From Clostridiaceae bacterium (GTDB lineage: Bacteria; Bacillota; Clostridia; CAYPLH01; DUMO01): 64,000 nt of DNA. Each line of letters starts with the position of its first letter. Positions within the stretch are counted from its first letter, which is position 1. Both the position numbers and the translations under genes were made by a program. Location: NCBI GenBank assembly GCA_012839865.1, contig DUMO01000051.1, positions 98,008-162,007 of the forward strand, in the 5' to 3' direction. The notes below the pieces were generated by a model, which saw only the letters and a program-made list of their open reading frames with translations, was not told the DNA's origin and searched no databases. Positions 27,813-35,800 of this stretch are shown here, in pieces.

Positions 27813-28241
27813 TTATTTTTTCTCATTCTTTTGAATCTTATCAACCAGATCCTTTAAAGTTACCGTATCGATTACACTGTTGATGCTGTCTCGTATTTTA
27901 AGCCACAAGTCTCTGGTGACGCATTCTTCCGACTGCCCGCATATAAAGGGACTATCTTCGCTTACACAATCAACCGGCGCTAAAGAACCTTCCAGGGTTC
28001 TCAGTATTGCTCCGACAGTTATTTGTGACACTGGCAAAGATAATTTGTACCCTCCCTGGGCTCCCCTTGCACTCATAACCAGGCCTGCTTTTCTGAGCTC
28101 TCCAATCAACTGCTCAAGGTAACTTTCAGAAATATTTTGCCTTTCTGCAATGCTTTTAAGTGCAACATACCCTTCATTATCGTGAAGTGCTATATCCAGC
28201 ATGGCCCGAATGCCATATCTCCCTCTGGTTGAAAGCCTCAA
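27813..28241 (-). CDS. iscR: Rrf2-family regulator, IscR-like
   Basis: 142 residues: winged helix (LSTRGRYGIRAMLDIALHD, SESYLEQLIGELRKAGLV, ARGAQGGYKL) and a three-cysteine region C-x8-C-x5-C (about 92-107) suited to an Fe-S cluster. It likely senses cluster supply and represses the nifS-nifU genes downstream. An open frame extends to 28316 and an ATG lies at 28247, but that ATG is only two bases from GGAGG; TTG 28241 is eight bases away and yields MRLSTRGRYG, the normal family start. A promoter and a possible operator precede it. Confidence 0.92.
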   Translation of the reverse strand: MRLSTRGRYGIRAMLDIALHDNEGYVALKSIAERQNISESYLEQLIGELRKAGLVMSARGAQGGYKLSLPVSQITVGAILRTLEGSLAPVDCVSEDSPFICGQSEECVTRDLWLKIRDSINSVIDTVTLKDLVDKIQKNEKK

Positions 28242-28261
28242 TTGCATATCCTCCAATTCCA

Positions 28262-28279
28262 GGTAAATTACTCGGTATT
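28262..28279 (-). promoter_or_regulatory. Possible IscR-type operator at the transcription start
   Basis: On the minus strand AATACCGAGTAATTTACC follows the -10 box by about nine bases. The ATACC-GAxTA half resembles IscR/Rrf2 sites; the other half is poor. Autoregulation is inferred. Confidence 0.3.
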
Positions 28280-28287
28280 CAACAATT

Positions 28288-28316
28288 AGATTAGCACTAA
28301 GAAAAAACAATGTCAA
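28288..28316 (-). promoter_or_regulatory. Sigma-A promoter of the iscR-nifS-nifU unit
   Basis: TTGACA and TAATCT with a 17-base spacer on the minus strand, 47 bases before the proposed TTG start. Confidence 0.75.
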
Positions 28317-28504
28317 TAAATTTGAATCAATTTTTTAGTGGCTGAACTCGTGTCCGCGTTACTTGTTCAGTTGTATAAGTGGGGGCATCGAGCCCGGCTC
28401 GCTTTTGGCTGGATTTGCTTTGCAAATAGCCCTGTTCTGCAAGCATTTTATTTGTATTCAGGTTGTTTGCTCTATTAGCCATTATTATTGAAATAACATA
28501 ATAA

Positions 28505-28534
28505 TTAAGCGGGAGAAATCATTCTCCCGCTTAA
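28505..28534. terminator. Strong hairpin between iscR and the serpin gene
   Basis: A 13-bp perfect stem (TTAAGCGGGAGAA with TTCTCCCGCTTAA) with an ATCA loop lies 43 bases behind the serpin stop. The T-tract is weak on both strands but stem stability is high. Confidence 0.7.
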
Positions 28535-28577
28535 AATAATTTTTATTAAATTACGTGGAATTGTGTCCCGTGACAGT

Positions 28578-29855
28578 TTACTTAGTCGGGTTTCGCATCA
28601 GACCTAAAAACAGCGGTGCTTGTGTTACAGAATCAACTATTCCATATACAAAGGGACGGTCGAATAAAATCCGGATTTCCGGCGGCATTAATGCACTTGT
28701 TAATTCCATTTCTATTGAAGTCACCGCAGCTGCTTCGGTTCCTTTTTCGTCAACCCTGCAATAGGTTTTGTGCTTAACCTCGCTGATAAACAGGTTTTTC
28801 TCATGGTCTTCATTCATGAGTGAAAAGTCAGCGCTATTACTATCAAATGCAACTCCCATGCCCATGCGGGTTAGTTCATCTTTCAGGCTGTCTTCAAAAC
28901 GGGTCTCGAATTTGGGTAAAGCAAGTTGTACCCGGTCGGTTTTTATTGACATCAGGTAGGTAAAAATTTTCTCTCCGTCCAGCTCTTCAATAAATTTTCG
29001 AATATCCGTACCTTCCTGGGGCATGATTGCAAAGAAGTTGAACCTGCCGTTATCATACGGCAGTACAATACCTTTCACACCGTCTTTGTCTATATAATTC
29101 ATACTTCCTGTTTTGTTCATAAACTGGGCTTCCACTTTGCCATTATCGGAGTAAAAAAAGGCTTTTCCAGTATCCGATGCAGAGAATGGCTCCATCCAGT
29201 CGGACTTGAAATACACCGCATTCATGAGGTACATGACTACATCAGCATCAATTTGGTCAATTATCTTGTCAATAGTATTTCTTGTTTGTTCCCTGACCCA
29301 GCCGTTTATTGTTTCAACCGCCTTAGGACTGTTAAAATCCAGGGCTTTTGCTCCTGCTCCAAAGTAATCAGCATTTTTCTGCAGAAAATCTTTATCCGGT
29401 CTGAAACCATCTCTATACCATATTGCATTGGCTATTGACAATTCGGTCTTGTCACCTTTTGTATTAAGTATTGAAATGTAATCCCGGCATGACGTATTGA
29501 ACTCTTCAATTGAAATGCCTTTTGCCCTCAGGGCTTCGGCAATGGCCTGTTTCGTGGTGCTGTCCGCTCCGTTGTAAGCCATGCCAAGGGCCAGGTACAC
29601 AGAAGCAGGCGAAATCAGAATGTTGTCATCGTTTCTTGAAGATTCCAAAAACAGCTCCCAGGAAAAATTAAATAATGATTTTTGAAACTTTGAATCAAGA
29701 CTGGCTGGAGGATCCGGCCAGGAAGCATTTCCAAACTGCGCCATCAAATCAACTATATTACCATCTCCATTCTTTGAAGGGCTTGAAGGAACAGAACAAC
29801 CTGAAAAAAGGAAAACCAATGCAGCAAGCACAATAAGAATTCGTCTTGCCTTCAT
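28578..29855 (-). CDS. Serpin family lipoprotein (protease inhibitor)
   Basis: 425 residues. The signal peptide ends in a lipobox LFSGC (Cys about 20), so it is anchored outside the cell. The serpin fold follows, with NILISPASVYLALGMAYNGA, NAVYFKSDWMEPF and the C-terminal DRPFVYGI. The hinge of the reactive loop, EKGTEAAAVTS (about 368-378), has the Gly/Thr and small residues needed for insertion, so it is predicted to be inhibitory. Counting 15 residues from the hinge Gly puts P1-P1' at Thr-Ser in EMELTSALMPPE; the loop is two residues longer than in alpha-1-antitrypsin, so P1 could also be Ser or Ala. Start ATG 29855 follows GGGGTGAT; the upstream ATG has no site. No dockerin is present, unlike cellulosomal serpins. 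Confidence 0.93.
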   Translation of the reverse strand: MKARRILIVLAALVFLFSGCSVPSSPSKNGDGNIVDLMAQFGNASWPDPPASLDSKFQKSLFNFSWELFLESSRNDDNILISPASVYLALGMAYNGADSTTKQAIAEALRAKGISIEEFNTSCRDYISILNTKGDKTELSIANAIWYRDGFRPDKDFLQKNADYFGAGAKALDFNSPKAVETINGWVREQTRNTIDKIIDQIDADVVMYLMNAVYFKSDWMEPFSASDTGKAFFYSDNGKVEAQFMNKTGSMNYIDKDGVKGIVLPYDNGRFNFFAIMPQEGTDIRKFIEELDGEKIFTYLMSIKTDRVQLALPKFETRFEDSLKDELTRMGMGVAFDSNSADFSLMNEDHEKNLFISEVKHKTYCRVDEKGTEAAAVTSIEMELTSALMPPEIRILFDRPFVYGIVDSVTQAPLFLGLMRNPTK

Positions 29856-30086
29856 CGCTAAAATCACCCCAATCTCAAACATTTTTCAATTATATTGGAC
29901 GAAAATTCTATACTGAAGTTCCAAGATCCTCCTCCTTGAACAATTATCAAAAAGCAGTTATACTAAAAACTAATCCGAAATTGACCAGGTAAAGAAAAAA
30001 CAGGATAAATAATTGAGAAGATATTAGGCGATTCTCAAAATTTCGACTGATTGCTATAAAATGAAACACATATTCAGGAGTTAAAA

Positions 30087-30918
30087 ATGATATATATCGT
30101 AATTGCACTGATGGCTGAGGCAAAGCCTGTAGTTAAATATTTCAGCTTGAAGAAGGATGAAGACTCCCACAAGTTTCTTGTCTATTCCAGTGATGAAATC
30201 ACTCTTGTTATAAGCGGTACAGGCATGCTTTCTTCGGCAGTGGCAACTTCATTTTTAGCAGGCCGTTATGTGGCAGATGCTGAAAGTTCACCAATAATAA
30301 ACCTTGGAATATGCGGCGCACGAAAAGACTATTACCCGACAGGTACTTTGATAAGCTGCAATAAAATTACCGACAACCAGACCGGCCGAAGTTTTTATCC
30401 CGACCTTATGTTGTCTCACAACTTTCCGGGGAGGACTCAATCCTGACGTTTTCTTCTCCTGTTTTGTCTGAAATTGAGCTGAAAAAAGGCTTCAACATAG
30501 TAGACATGGAGGCGGCGGGTTTTGCCCATGCGGCATTTTCTTTCTTCCCGCCCCAAAACATTTATTGCCTTAAAATCGTGTCGGATTATCTTGACAAGCC
30601 TGCCCTGGATAAGGAATTCGTCAGCAGTTTGGTAAGTTCCGGGCTTGACAGCATCAGGGACTTTATGGAAAGTGCCAAAAATATTGCAGCAATTAATAAT
30701 GATGTATTTACATCATGTGATTATGATTTTTTAGAGCAGCTTGTGCTTCATTGAAACTTTCAGTTTCAATGAAGCACAAGCTGCTGTTGATGGCAAGACA
30801 CTACAAAACCAAATATAAGCGCGATTTAAATATTCTGAATAATTTTTTGCATGAAAAAGTCAATACAAAAGCAGAAAGGAAAATTGTATTTGATAAAATC
30901 AGGGAACTCCTTGCTTAA
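30087..30918 (+). pseudogene. Decayed phosphorylase-superfamily nucleosidase gene
   Basis: Three consecutive frames together encode one protein. Frame 1 (30087-30431) gives MIYIVIALMAEAKPVVKYF and INLGICGARKDYYPTGTLI. One base is missing in the GGGG run at 30428-30431, after which the second frame gives the family motif IVDMEAAGFAHAAF. A second missing base near 30752, within an inverted repeat, shifts to a third frame coding KHKLLLMARHYKTKYKRDL and ending RELLA at TAA 30916-30918. The motifs point to MTA/SAH- or futalosine-nucleosidase relatives, which cleave N-glycosidic bonds of purine nucleosides. The conservation of all three pieces suggests recent inactivation or sequence errors. The last bases overlap the start of the radical SAM gene. 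Confidence 0.8.
30735..30785. repeat. Perfect 24-bp inverted repeat with 3-base loop
   Basis: Arms 30735-30758 and 30762-30785 are exact reverse complements around TTC. The left arm holds the frame break of the nucleosidase gene. No T-tract follows, so it is not an ordinary terminator. Confidence 0.95.
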
Positions 30919-31942
30919 TCCTCCCTTTTCGCATATTTATGTGGAAAAGGATGTTTTAAGTCATGAGAACACATTATATATAATCGGTAAATTCAAAAAG
31001 GCTTCCATTATTGAAGTTGACAGTTACAAAGATATATTCTCAAGGCCAAGACAGGATTTTCAGCTTCAGAAAAAAGCCCCCAAATTAATCGTTGCAAAAA
31101 AACATCCTCCGTATTACTATGAATTGCCTGAACTGTGCCAGCGTTATGATGACAATAATTATTACTATACCTCCAGTATTTTGAACTGCGTGTATAACTG
31201 CCATTACTGTTTTCTGCAGGGCATGCATCCGTCAGCCAACCTGGTTGTATTTGTAAATATTGAAGATTACTTTGAAAGCTTGATTGGTTTAAACAAAAGC
31301 TTGAATTCTTCAGATTCACAGGAAAATCCATATTCTAAAAAAATTACACTTTCGGTCTCATATGACAGCGACCTTCCTGCTTTAGAGAATATTTTTCCTT
31401 TTACACACAAATGGCTGGAATTTGCAAGGTCAAACAAATTTATCAATATTGAAATCAGGACCAAAAGTGATAATTATAATCTCATTTCAGATATTGAACC
31501 TTTGGAAAATGCAGTGCTGGCCTGGACCTTAACCCCCTCCCCCATTGCCGAAAAATATGAAATAAACGCGCCGTCCCTTCCGGCCAGGCTAAACTCAATA
31601 GAAAAGGCTATAGAAGATGGATGGAAGGTGAGATTATGCTTTGATCCGATATTGTACGTGGAAAACTATAAAGAAATTTATTCTGAATTTTTCAGGCATG
31701 TTTTTTCAATAATAGATGCTGGCAAAATTACAGACGCAAGTTTGGGATTGTTCCGCATGCCTTCGGAGTATCTTAATAAAATTCGAAAATCTTCCCTGCA
31801 TAGCGATTTAATCTATTATCCCTTCGAGGTGAAAAACAAAGTTGCCTGTTACGGCAGCAAAACCGGAAGTGAATTAATCAATTTTACTTACAGCGAAATT
31901 AAACGGTATATTCCTGAAAGCAAGATATTTAATTGGGAATAA
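30911..31942 (+). CDS. Radical SAM protein related to spore photoproduct lyase
   Basis: About 343 residues. Radical SAM cysteines in NCVYNCHYCFLQG (C-x3-C-x2-C), followed by a partial TIM barrel (ITLSVSYDSDLPALE, NIEIRTKSDN, LAWTLTPSPIAEKYE, WKVRLCFDPIL) as in SplB, which repairs the spore photoproduct thymine dimer on germination. The frame is open from ATG 30851, but that stretch encodes the conserved tail of the preceding gene in another frame and has no ribosome binding site. TTG 30911, behind AGGG and overlapping the preceding TAA, gives a start just before FSHIYVEKDVL and is preferred. It diverges enough from classical SplB that another radical reaction is possible. Confidence 0.8.
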   Translation: MLNPPFSHIYVEKDVLSHENTLYIIGKFKKASIIEVDSYKDIFSRPRQDFQLQKKAPKLIVAKKHPPYYYELPELCQRYDDNNYYYTSSILNCVYNCHYCFLQGMHPSANLVVFVNIEDYFESLIGLNKSLNSSDSQENPYSKKITLSVSYDSDLPALENIFPFTHKWLEFARSNKFINIEIRTKSDNYNLISDIEPLENAVLAWTLTPSPIAEKYEINAPSLPARLNSIEKAIEDGWKVRLCFDPILYVENYKEIYSEFFRHVFSIIDAGKITDASLGLFRMPSEYLNKIRKSSLHSDLIYYPFEVKNKVACYGSKTGSELINFTYSEIKRYIPESKIFNWE

Positions 31943-31951
31943 GGACGCCAA

Positions 31952-32728
31952 CTATTTAAATACCAGCGAATTCAGCAAAAAATCTATCTCATCCTGGGAT
32001 AATGTTTCGTCGTACATCATTATCGTATATCTGTGCCTTTCATTCTTGAAGATTTCAAGTATTACCCTAGAATTTTTTGAATTGCCGGGGTTGCCATATT
32101 GAATGCCGGATACTTCCCCCAGTTGGAACTCATAAATAGCGTCATTTGCTTCATTGGGAAGGTAATAATCCGCAAGCATGATCATGCCTCTTTTATATTC
32201 CAGTTCCTCCTGTCCGGCAAAAAAACTTAATTCAGCAGGACTGCTGCCAATAACTGATTTGGTAAGTTTAAAATCAGAGTTTACCGTCTCCTGTCCCAAA
32301 ATTTCAATAACTTTAAACTTATATCCCGGAATAAATTGATCAAAGAGGGCTCTTATCAGAGATGCACCCTGTTTTTCCATTACAACAATATATGCGTTGT
32401 CTGAAAATTGGTAATAATCAAATCCCGCATTGTGAGTTGCACCTTTCAGGCTGATAAAGGGGCTTTTGAAAGAAATGCCGTTGTATTCGATTCTTTCATA
32501 GTTCAAAACAGTATTACTTGTATCTTTTACTTCCCTGTATACTATTTCATTATATAATTTTGGTTTTGTCTCCTGACTGAAGCTCACTTTAAGTTCCAGT
32601 ACTCTCATGGCCCGGTCCGCCATACTGTAAACCGGTATGCATAAAGCAAATAACAGAGGAACCATGATTAATGGAATTATTACGGCATACTTTAAATGCC
32701 TTTTTACATATAACAATAAACGCAACAT
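31952..32728 (-). CDS. Membrane-anchored protein of unknown function
   Basis: 258 residues: one N-terminal membrane segment (about 14-36) after a basic stretch, then an extracytoplasmic domain of mixed strands (VSFSQETKPKLYNEIVYREV, YRFSDNAYIVVM-like strands, FKVIEILGQETV, ILEIFKNERHRYTIMMYDE). No family is recognised. It converges with the radical SAM gene, with only nine bases between the stops. A short membrane protein gene lies 47 bases upstream on the same strand. Confidence 0.7.
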   Translation of the reverse strand: MLRLLLYVKRHLKYAVIIPLIMVPLLFALCIPVYSMADRAMRVLELKVSFSQETKPKLYNEIVYREVKDTSNTVLNYERIEYNGISFKSPFISLKGATHNAGFDYYQFSDNAYIVVMEKQGASLIRALFDQFIPGYKFKVIEILGQETVNSDFKLTKSVIGSSPAELSFFAGQEELEYKRGMIMLADYYLPNEANDAIYEFQLGEVSGIQYGNPGNSKNSRVILEIFKNERHRYTIMMYDETLSQDEIDFLLNSLVFK

Positions 32729-32775
32729 TTTAAAAGGGCCCCCAAAAATATTTATACTCTATCTGCCTGCATTCA

Positions 32776-32931
32776 TTACCCTTGTTCTTTGTTTTTGAAA
32801 AAAACATAGTATAACAGTATTCCGATATAAATTATAAGGCTGATTTCCCAATAAAAATGGAAAACAATAATATTCAGGATAAGAAAAATGAACCCTAAAA
32901 GAAGCAACCATGCAACTATACGCTTTTTCAT
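32776..32931 (-). CDS. Small two-helix membrane protein coupled to rarA
   Basis: 51 residues, starting MKKRIVAWLLLLGFIFLI and ending FFKNKEQG, almost entirely two hydrophobic helices (about 7-24 and 27-44) with Lys-rich ends. The ATG at 32931 stands one base after the rarA stop (TGA-T-ATG) with AAGGA at good spacing, so translational coupling is expected. Too short for common gene-calling limits. Function unknown. Confidence 0.7.
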   Translation of the reverse strand: MKKRIVAWLLLLGFIFLILNIIVFHFYWEISLIIYIGILLYYVFFKNKEQG

Positions 32932-32932
32932 A

Positions 32933-34231
32933 TCAACTTTCCTTTTTACCCTTCCTTATCTTATCCAGCCATTCTTTTACCCTGCTTTCATAACCGTTGC
33001 CAGTAGGGTTATAATAGACAGTGCCTTTTACTTCTTCCGGTAAATAATCCTGCTCCACATAGTTCCCGGTGTAATCATGGGCATACTTGTATCCTTTTCC
33101 ATACCCCAGATCCGCCATGCCTTTAACAGGTGCATTTCTCAAGTGCATGGGAACTTCACCGGTTTTTTTATTTTCAACATCCCATAAGGCTTTTTCAATG
33201 GCAGCATAGCTCGCATTTGATTTTGGGCTGGTTGCAACCGTTACCGCTGCCTGGGCAAGCAATATCCTGGCTTCAGGCATTCCGATTCTATGAACTCCTT
33301 CTGCCGCCGCAACAGCTACGACCAGTGCATTGGGATTTGCCATCCCAACATCTTCTGAGGCGCAAATAATTATTCTTCTTGCAAGAAACTCGGGATCCTC
33401 TCCGGCATATAAGGCCCTGGCCAGGTAAAACACCGCCGCATCAGGGTCGCTTCCCCTCATGGATTTAATAAATGCACTGATGTTGTCGTAGTGGCTTTCT
33501 CCGGACTTGTCAAAATTAATCGACCTCTTTTGCACACACTGTTCAATTGTATTTACATCAATATGGATTTTACCGTCCTCTGCAATCTCCGAGGTCATCA
33601 CCGCAAGTTCGACGGCATTTAGAGCTTTTCTGGCATCACCGTTTGAAATATCGGATATAAACCTTATGGCTTCTTCTTCAACCTCTAGATTATATTCCCC
33701 AAGTCCTCTTTCTTTATCAGTTATCGCAAGCTTTACAATCTTATAAATATCCTCAGGAGATAAAGGCTTGAGCATAAAAACATTTGAGCGTGAAATTAAT
33801 GCCTTGTTCACCTCAAAGAAAGGGTTTTCCGTCGTGGCACCAATCAGAACTACAGTACCGTTCTCCACATGTGGAAGCAGTGCATCCTGCTGGGCTTTAT
33901 TGAATCTGTGAATTTCATCAATAAATAATACAGTTTTCCCCTTTGGATTGAAAAAAGGATTCTTTGTCTCATCTACAATTCTTTTTATATCAGCTATTCC
34001 TGCTGTAACGGCATTTAATTTTTCAAAATGTGTTTTGGTTGTGGAAGCTATAATGCGTGCAAGGGATGTCTTCCCGGTGCCAGGGGGGCCATAGAGAATT
34101 ATAGACGAAATTCTGTCGGCTTTGATCATCCGGTACAGGAGTCTGTCTTTTCCGATAATGTCTTCCTGCCCGACAAATTCTTCAATTGTCCTTGGACACA
34201 TCCTGTATGCCAGAGGTTCCTTTTTCTCCAT
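32933..34231 (-). CDS. rarA: Replication-associated recombination AAA+ ATPase RarA (MgsA)
   Basis: 432 residues. AAA+ core with Walker A GPPGTGKTS (about 50), Walker B LFIDEIHRF (about 105), sensor ATTENP and the RarA/WRNIP1 C-terminal domain (RAVYLARALYAGEDPEF-type region, CASEDVGMANPNALVVA, GYGKGYKYAHDY). It acts on stalled replication forks with SSB. The start ATG follows AAGG. It overlaps nothing upstream; the small membrane protein follows directly. Confidence 0.95.
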   Translation of the reverse strand: MEKKEPLAYRMCPRTIEEFVGQEDIIGKDRLLYRMIKADRISSIILYGPPGTGKTSLARIIASTTKTHFEKLNAVTAGIADIKRIVDETKNPFFNPKGKTVLFIDEIHRFNKAQQDALLPHVENGTVVLIGATTENPFFEVNKALISRSNVFMLKPLSPEDIYKIVKLAITDKERGLGEYNLEVEEEAIRFISDISNGDARKALNAVELAVMTSEIAEDGKIHIDVNTIEQCVQKRSINFDKSGESHYDNISAFIKSMRGSDPDAAVFYLARALYAGEDPEFLARRIIICASEDVGMANPNALVVAVAAAEGVHRIGMPEARILLAQAAVTVATSPKSNASYAAIEKALWDVENKKTGEVPMHLRNAPVKGMADLGYGKGYKYAHDYTGNYVEQDYLPEEVKGTVYYNPTGNGYESRVKEWLDKIRKGKKES

Positions 34232-34338
34232 TATTACTTTCCAACCTTCTTATTTTACCTTGCCATGATAAGACGTCATGCATTCTTCCAGTCGTTTGTA
34301 CTGATGGACCGGTGCCATGCCATTACAGCGGTTCCTGA

Positions 34339-35574
34339 CTAATATAACGGATACTTGTCGCAAAGAATTTTTACTCTTTCAATAACGCTTTGTTTTGAAT
34401 TTTTGTAATCCGTCAATGTCAAACTGATAAGCTCGGCAATTTCCTTCATGTCGTCTTCTTTCATGCCTCTTGAGGTGACCGCCGGGGTTCCGAGCCTCAA
34501 TCCGCTTGTAGTGAAAGGACTTTCGGTGTCAAAGGGTATGGCATTCTTATTGGCTGTAATATTGACGCTGTCAAGCCTTGTTTGCGCTTTCTTGCCGGTT
34601 ATATCCTTGTTTGTAAGGTCCACAAGCATCAGATGATTGTCCGTACCACCGGATACCAGGTTGAAGCCTTTGCTGATAAGTCCCTCTGCAAGAGCCTTGG
34701 CATTCTTGACAATCTGATTCTGGTATGCTTTAAACTCTTCCGTCAAAGCTTCTTTAAAACATACAGCCTTGGCTGCAATTATATGCATTAAAGGTCCGCC
34801 CTGGGTGCCGGGGAAAACCGCACTGTCAATTTTCTTTGCAAATTCTTCCTTGCACAGTATCATACCGCCCCTTGGACCTCTCAATGTCTTATGGGTGGTG
34901 GTTGTGACAAAATGCGCATACGGTACGGGGTTGGGATGCAGCCCTGCAGCTACAAGACCGGCAATATGCGCCATATCAACCATTAAATATGCTCCCGCTT
35001 CATCCGCAATTTCCCTGAATGCTTTAAAATCAATAATTCTCGGATATGCACTGGCTCCTGCTACAATCATCCTGGGTTTGTGCTGTTGAGCCAGATTTCT
35101 TATATGGTCATAGTCAATCCTGCAATCTTCTTTTCTGACTCCATAGGGTACAATGTTAAAATATTTTCCGGATATGTTGACCGGGCTTCCATGGGTCAGA
35201 TGCCCTCCATGGGCCAGATCCATCCCTAAAATCGTATCCCCGGGCTCAAGCATTGCAAAATATACGGCAGTATTTGCCTGGGCACCGGAATGGGGCTGAA
35301 CATTGGCATGTTCTGCACCGAAAATCTGTTTTGCCCTTTCAATGGCAAGGGTTTCTACAACATCAACATATTCACATCCACCGTAGTATCTTCTTCCGGG
35401 ATACCCTTCTGCATATTTGTTTGTTAATGGAGAACCCATTGCATCCATTACAGCTTCACTGACGAAATTTTCAGAAGCTATTAGTTCTATTTTGTTTCTT
35501 TGACGGTTGGCTTCATCTTCTATTGCCTTTGCTATTTCAGGATCCACCTGTGAAATTTTATCCAAATTGTACAT
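34339..35574 (-). CDS. glyA: Serine hydroxymethyltransferase
   Basis: 411 residues, complete. Converts serine and tetrahydrofolate to glycine and methylene-tetrahydrofolate. PLP lysine in [14 protein letters not shown] (about 226), plus [28 protein letters not shown] and [12 protein letters not shown]. The start follows GGAGG. No glycine riboswitch or other leader structure was seen upstream; that spacer contains repeats of the neighbouring gene's 3' end. Confidence 0.97.
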   Translation of the reverse strand: MYNLDKISQVDPEIAKAIEDEANRQRNKIELIASENFVSEAVMDAMGSPLTNKYAEGYPGRRYYGGCEYVDVVETLAIERAKQIFGAEHANVQPHSGAQANTAVYFAMLEPGDTILGMDLAHGGHLTHGSPVNISGKYFNIVPYGVRKEDCRIDYDHIRNLAQQHKPRMIVAGASAYPRIIDFKAFREIADEAGAYLMVDMAHIAGLVAAGLHPNPVPYAHFVTTTTHKTLRGPRGGMILCKEEFAKKIDSAVFPGTQGGPLMHIIAAKAVCFKEALTEEFKAYQNQIVKNAKALAEGLISKGFNLVSGGTDNHLMLVDLTNKDITGKKAQTRLDSVNITANKNAIPFDTESPFTTSGLRLGTPAVTSRGMKEDDMKEIAELISLTLTDYKNSKQSVIERVKILCDKYPLY

Positions 35575-35658
35575 TCTACAACCTCCGATTATATAATGAA
35601 TAATTAGCTGTCCAAATTACAATACATTGATTATAATAATATTTAAATTGTGTGTCAA

Positions 35659-35800
35659 ACAACTTTATAAGAGTTCATACATCATATCTTAATTACCGGT
35701 ATCCAGGGCTAAACAACTTTAAAGTTTTCCTCCGAACCAGTATGTCATATCTGATTTGCTGTTAACCAGAGTCAGACAACTTTATACAGTTCATCGGAAC
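35659..35800. repeat. Imperfect repeats derived from the 3' end of the PurM-like gene
   Basis: ACAACTTTA occurs at 35776, ACAACTTTAA at 35713 and ACAACTTTATA at 35659, each within a longer similar context (on the minus strand GGTTC..GAA.ACT.TAAAGTTGT, then CTGG and AAGATATGA). Spacings are 63 and 54 bases. The copy at 35772-35800 codes for the gene's C-terminal DELYKVV. Confidence 0.65.

Noticed and set aside
30851..30910. ATG 30851 as start of the radical SAM gene
   Set aside because: No ribosome binding site, and the same bases encode the conserved tail of the nucleosidase (VNTKAERKIVFDKIRELL) in another frame.
35575..35771. Glycine or other riboswitch upstream of glyA
   Set aside because: No conserved riboswitch core could be read; the sequence is explained by repeats of the neighbouring gene's 3' end.
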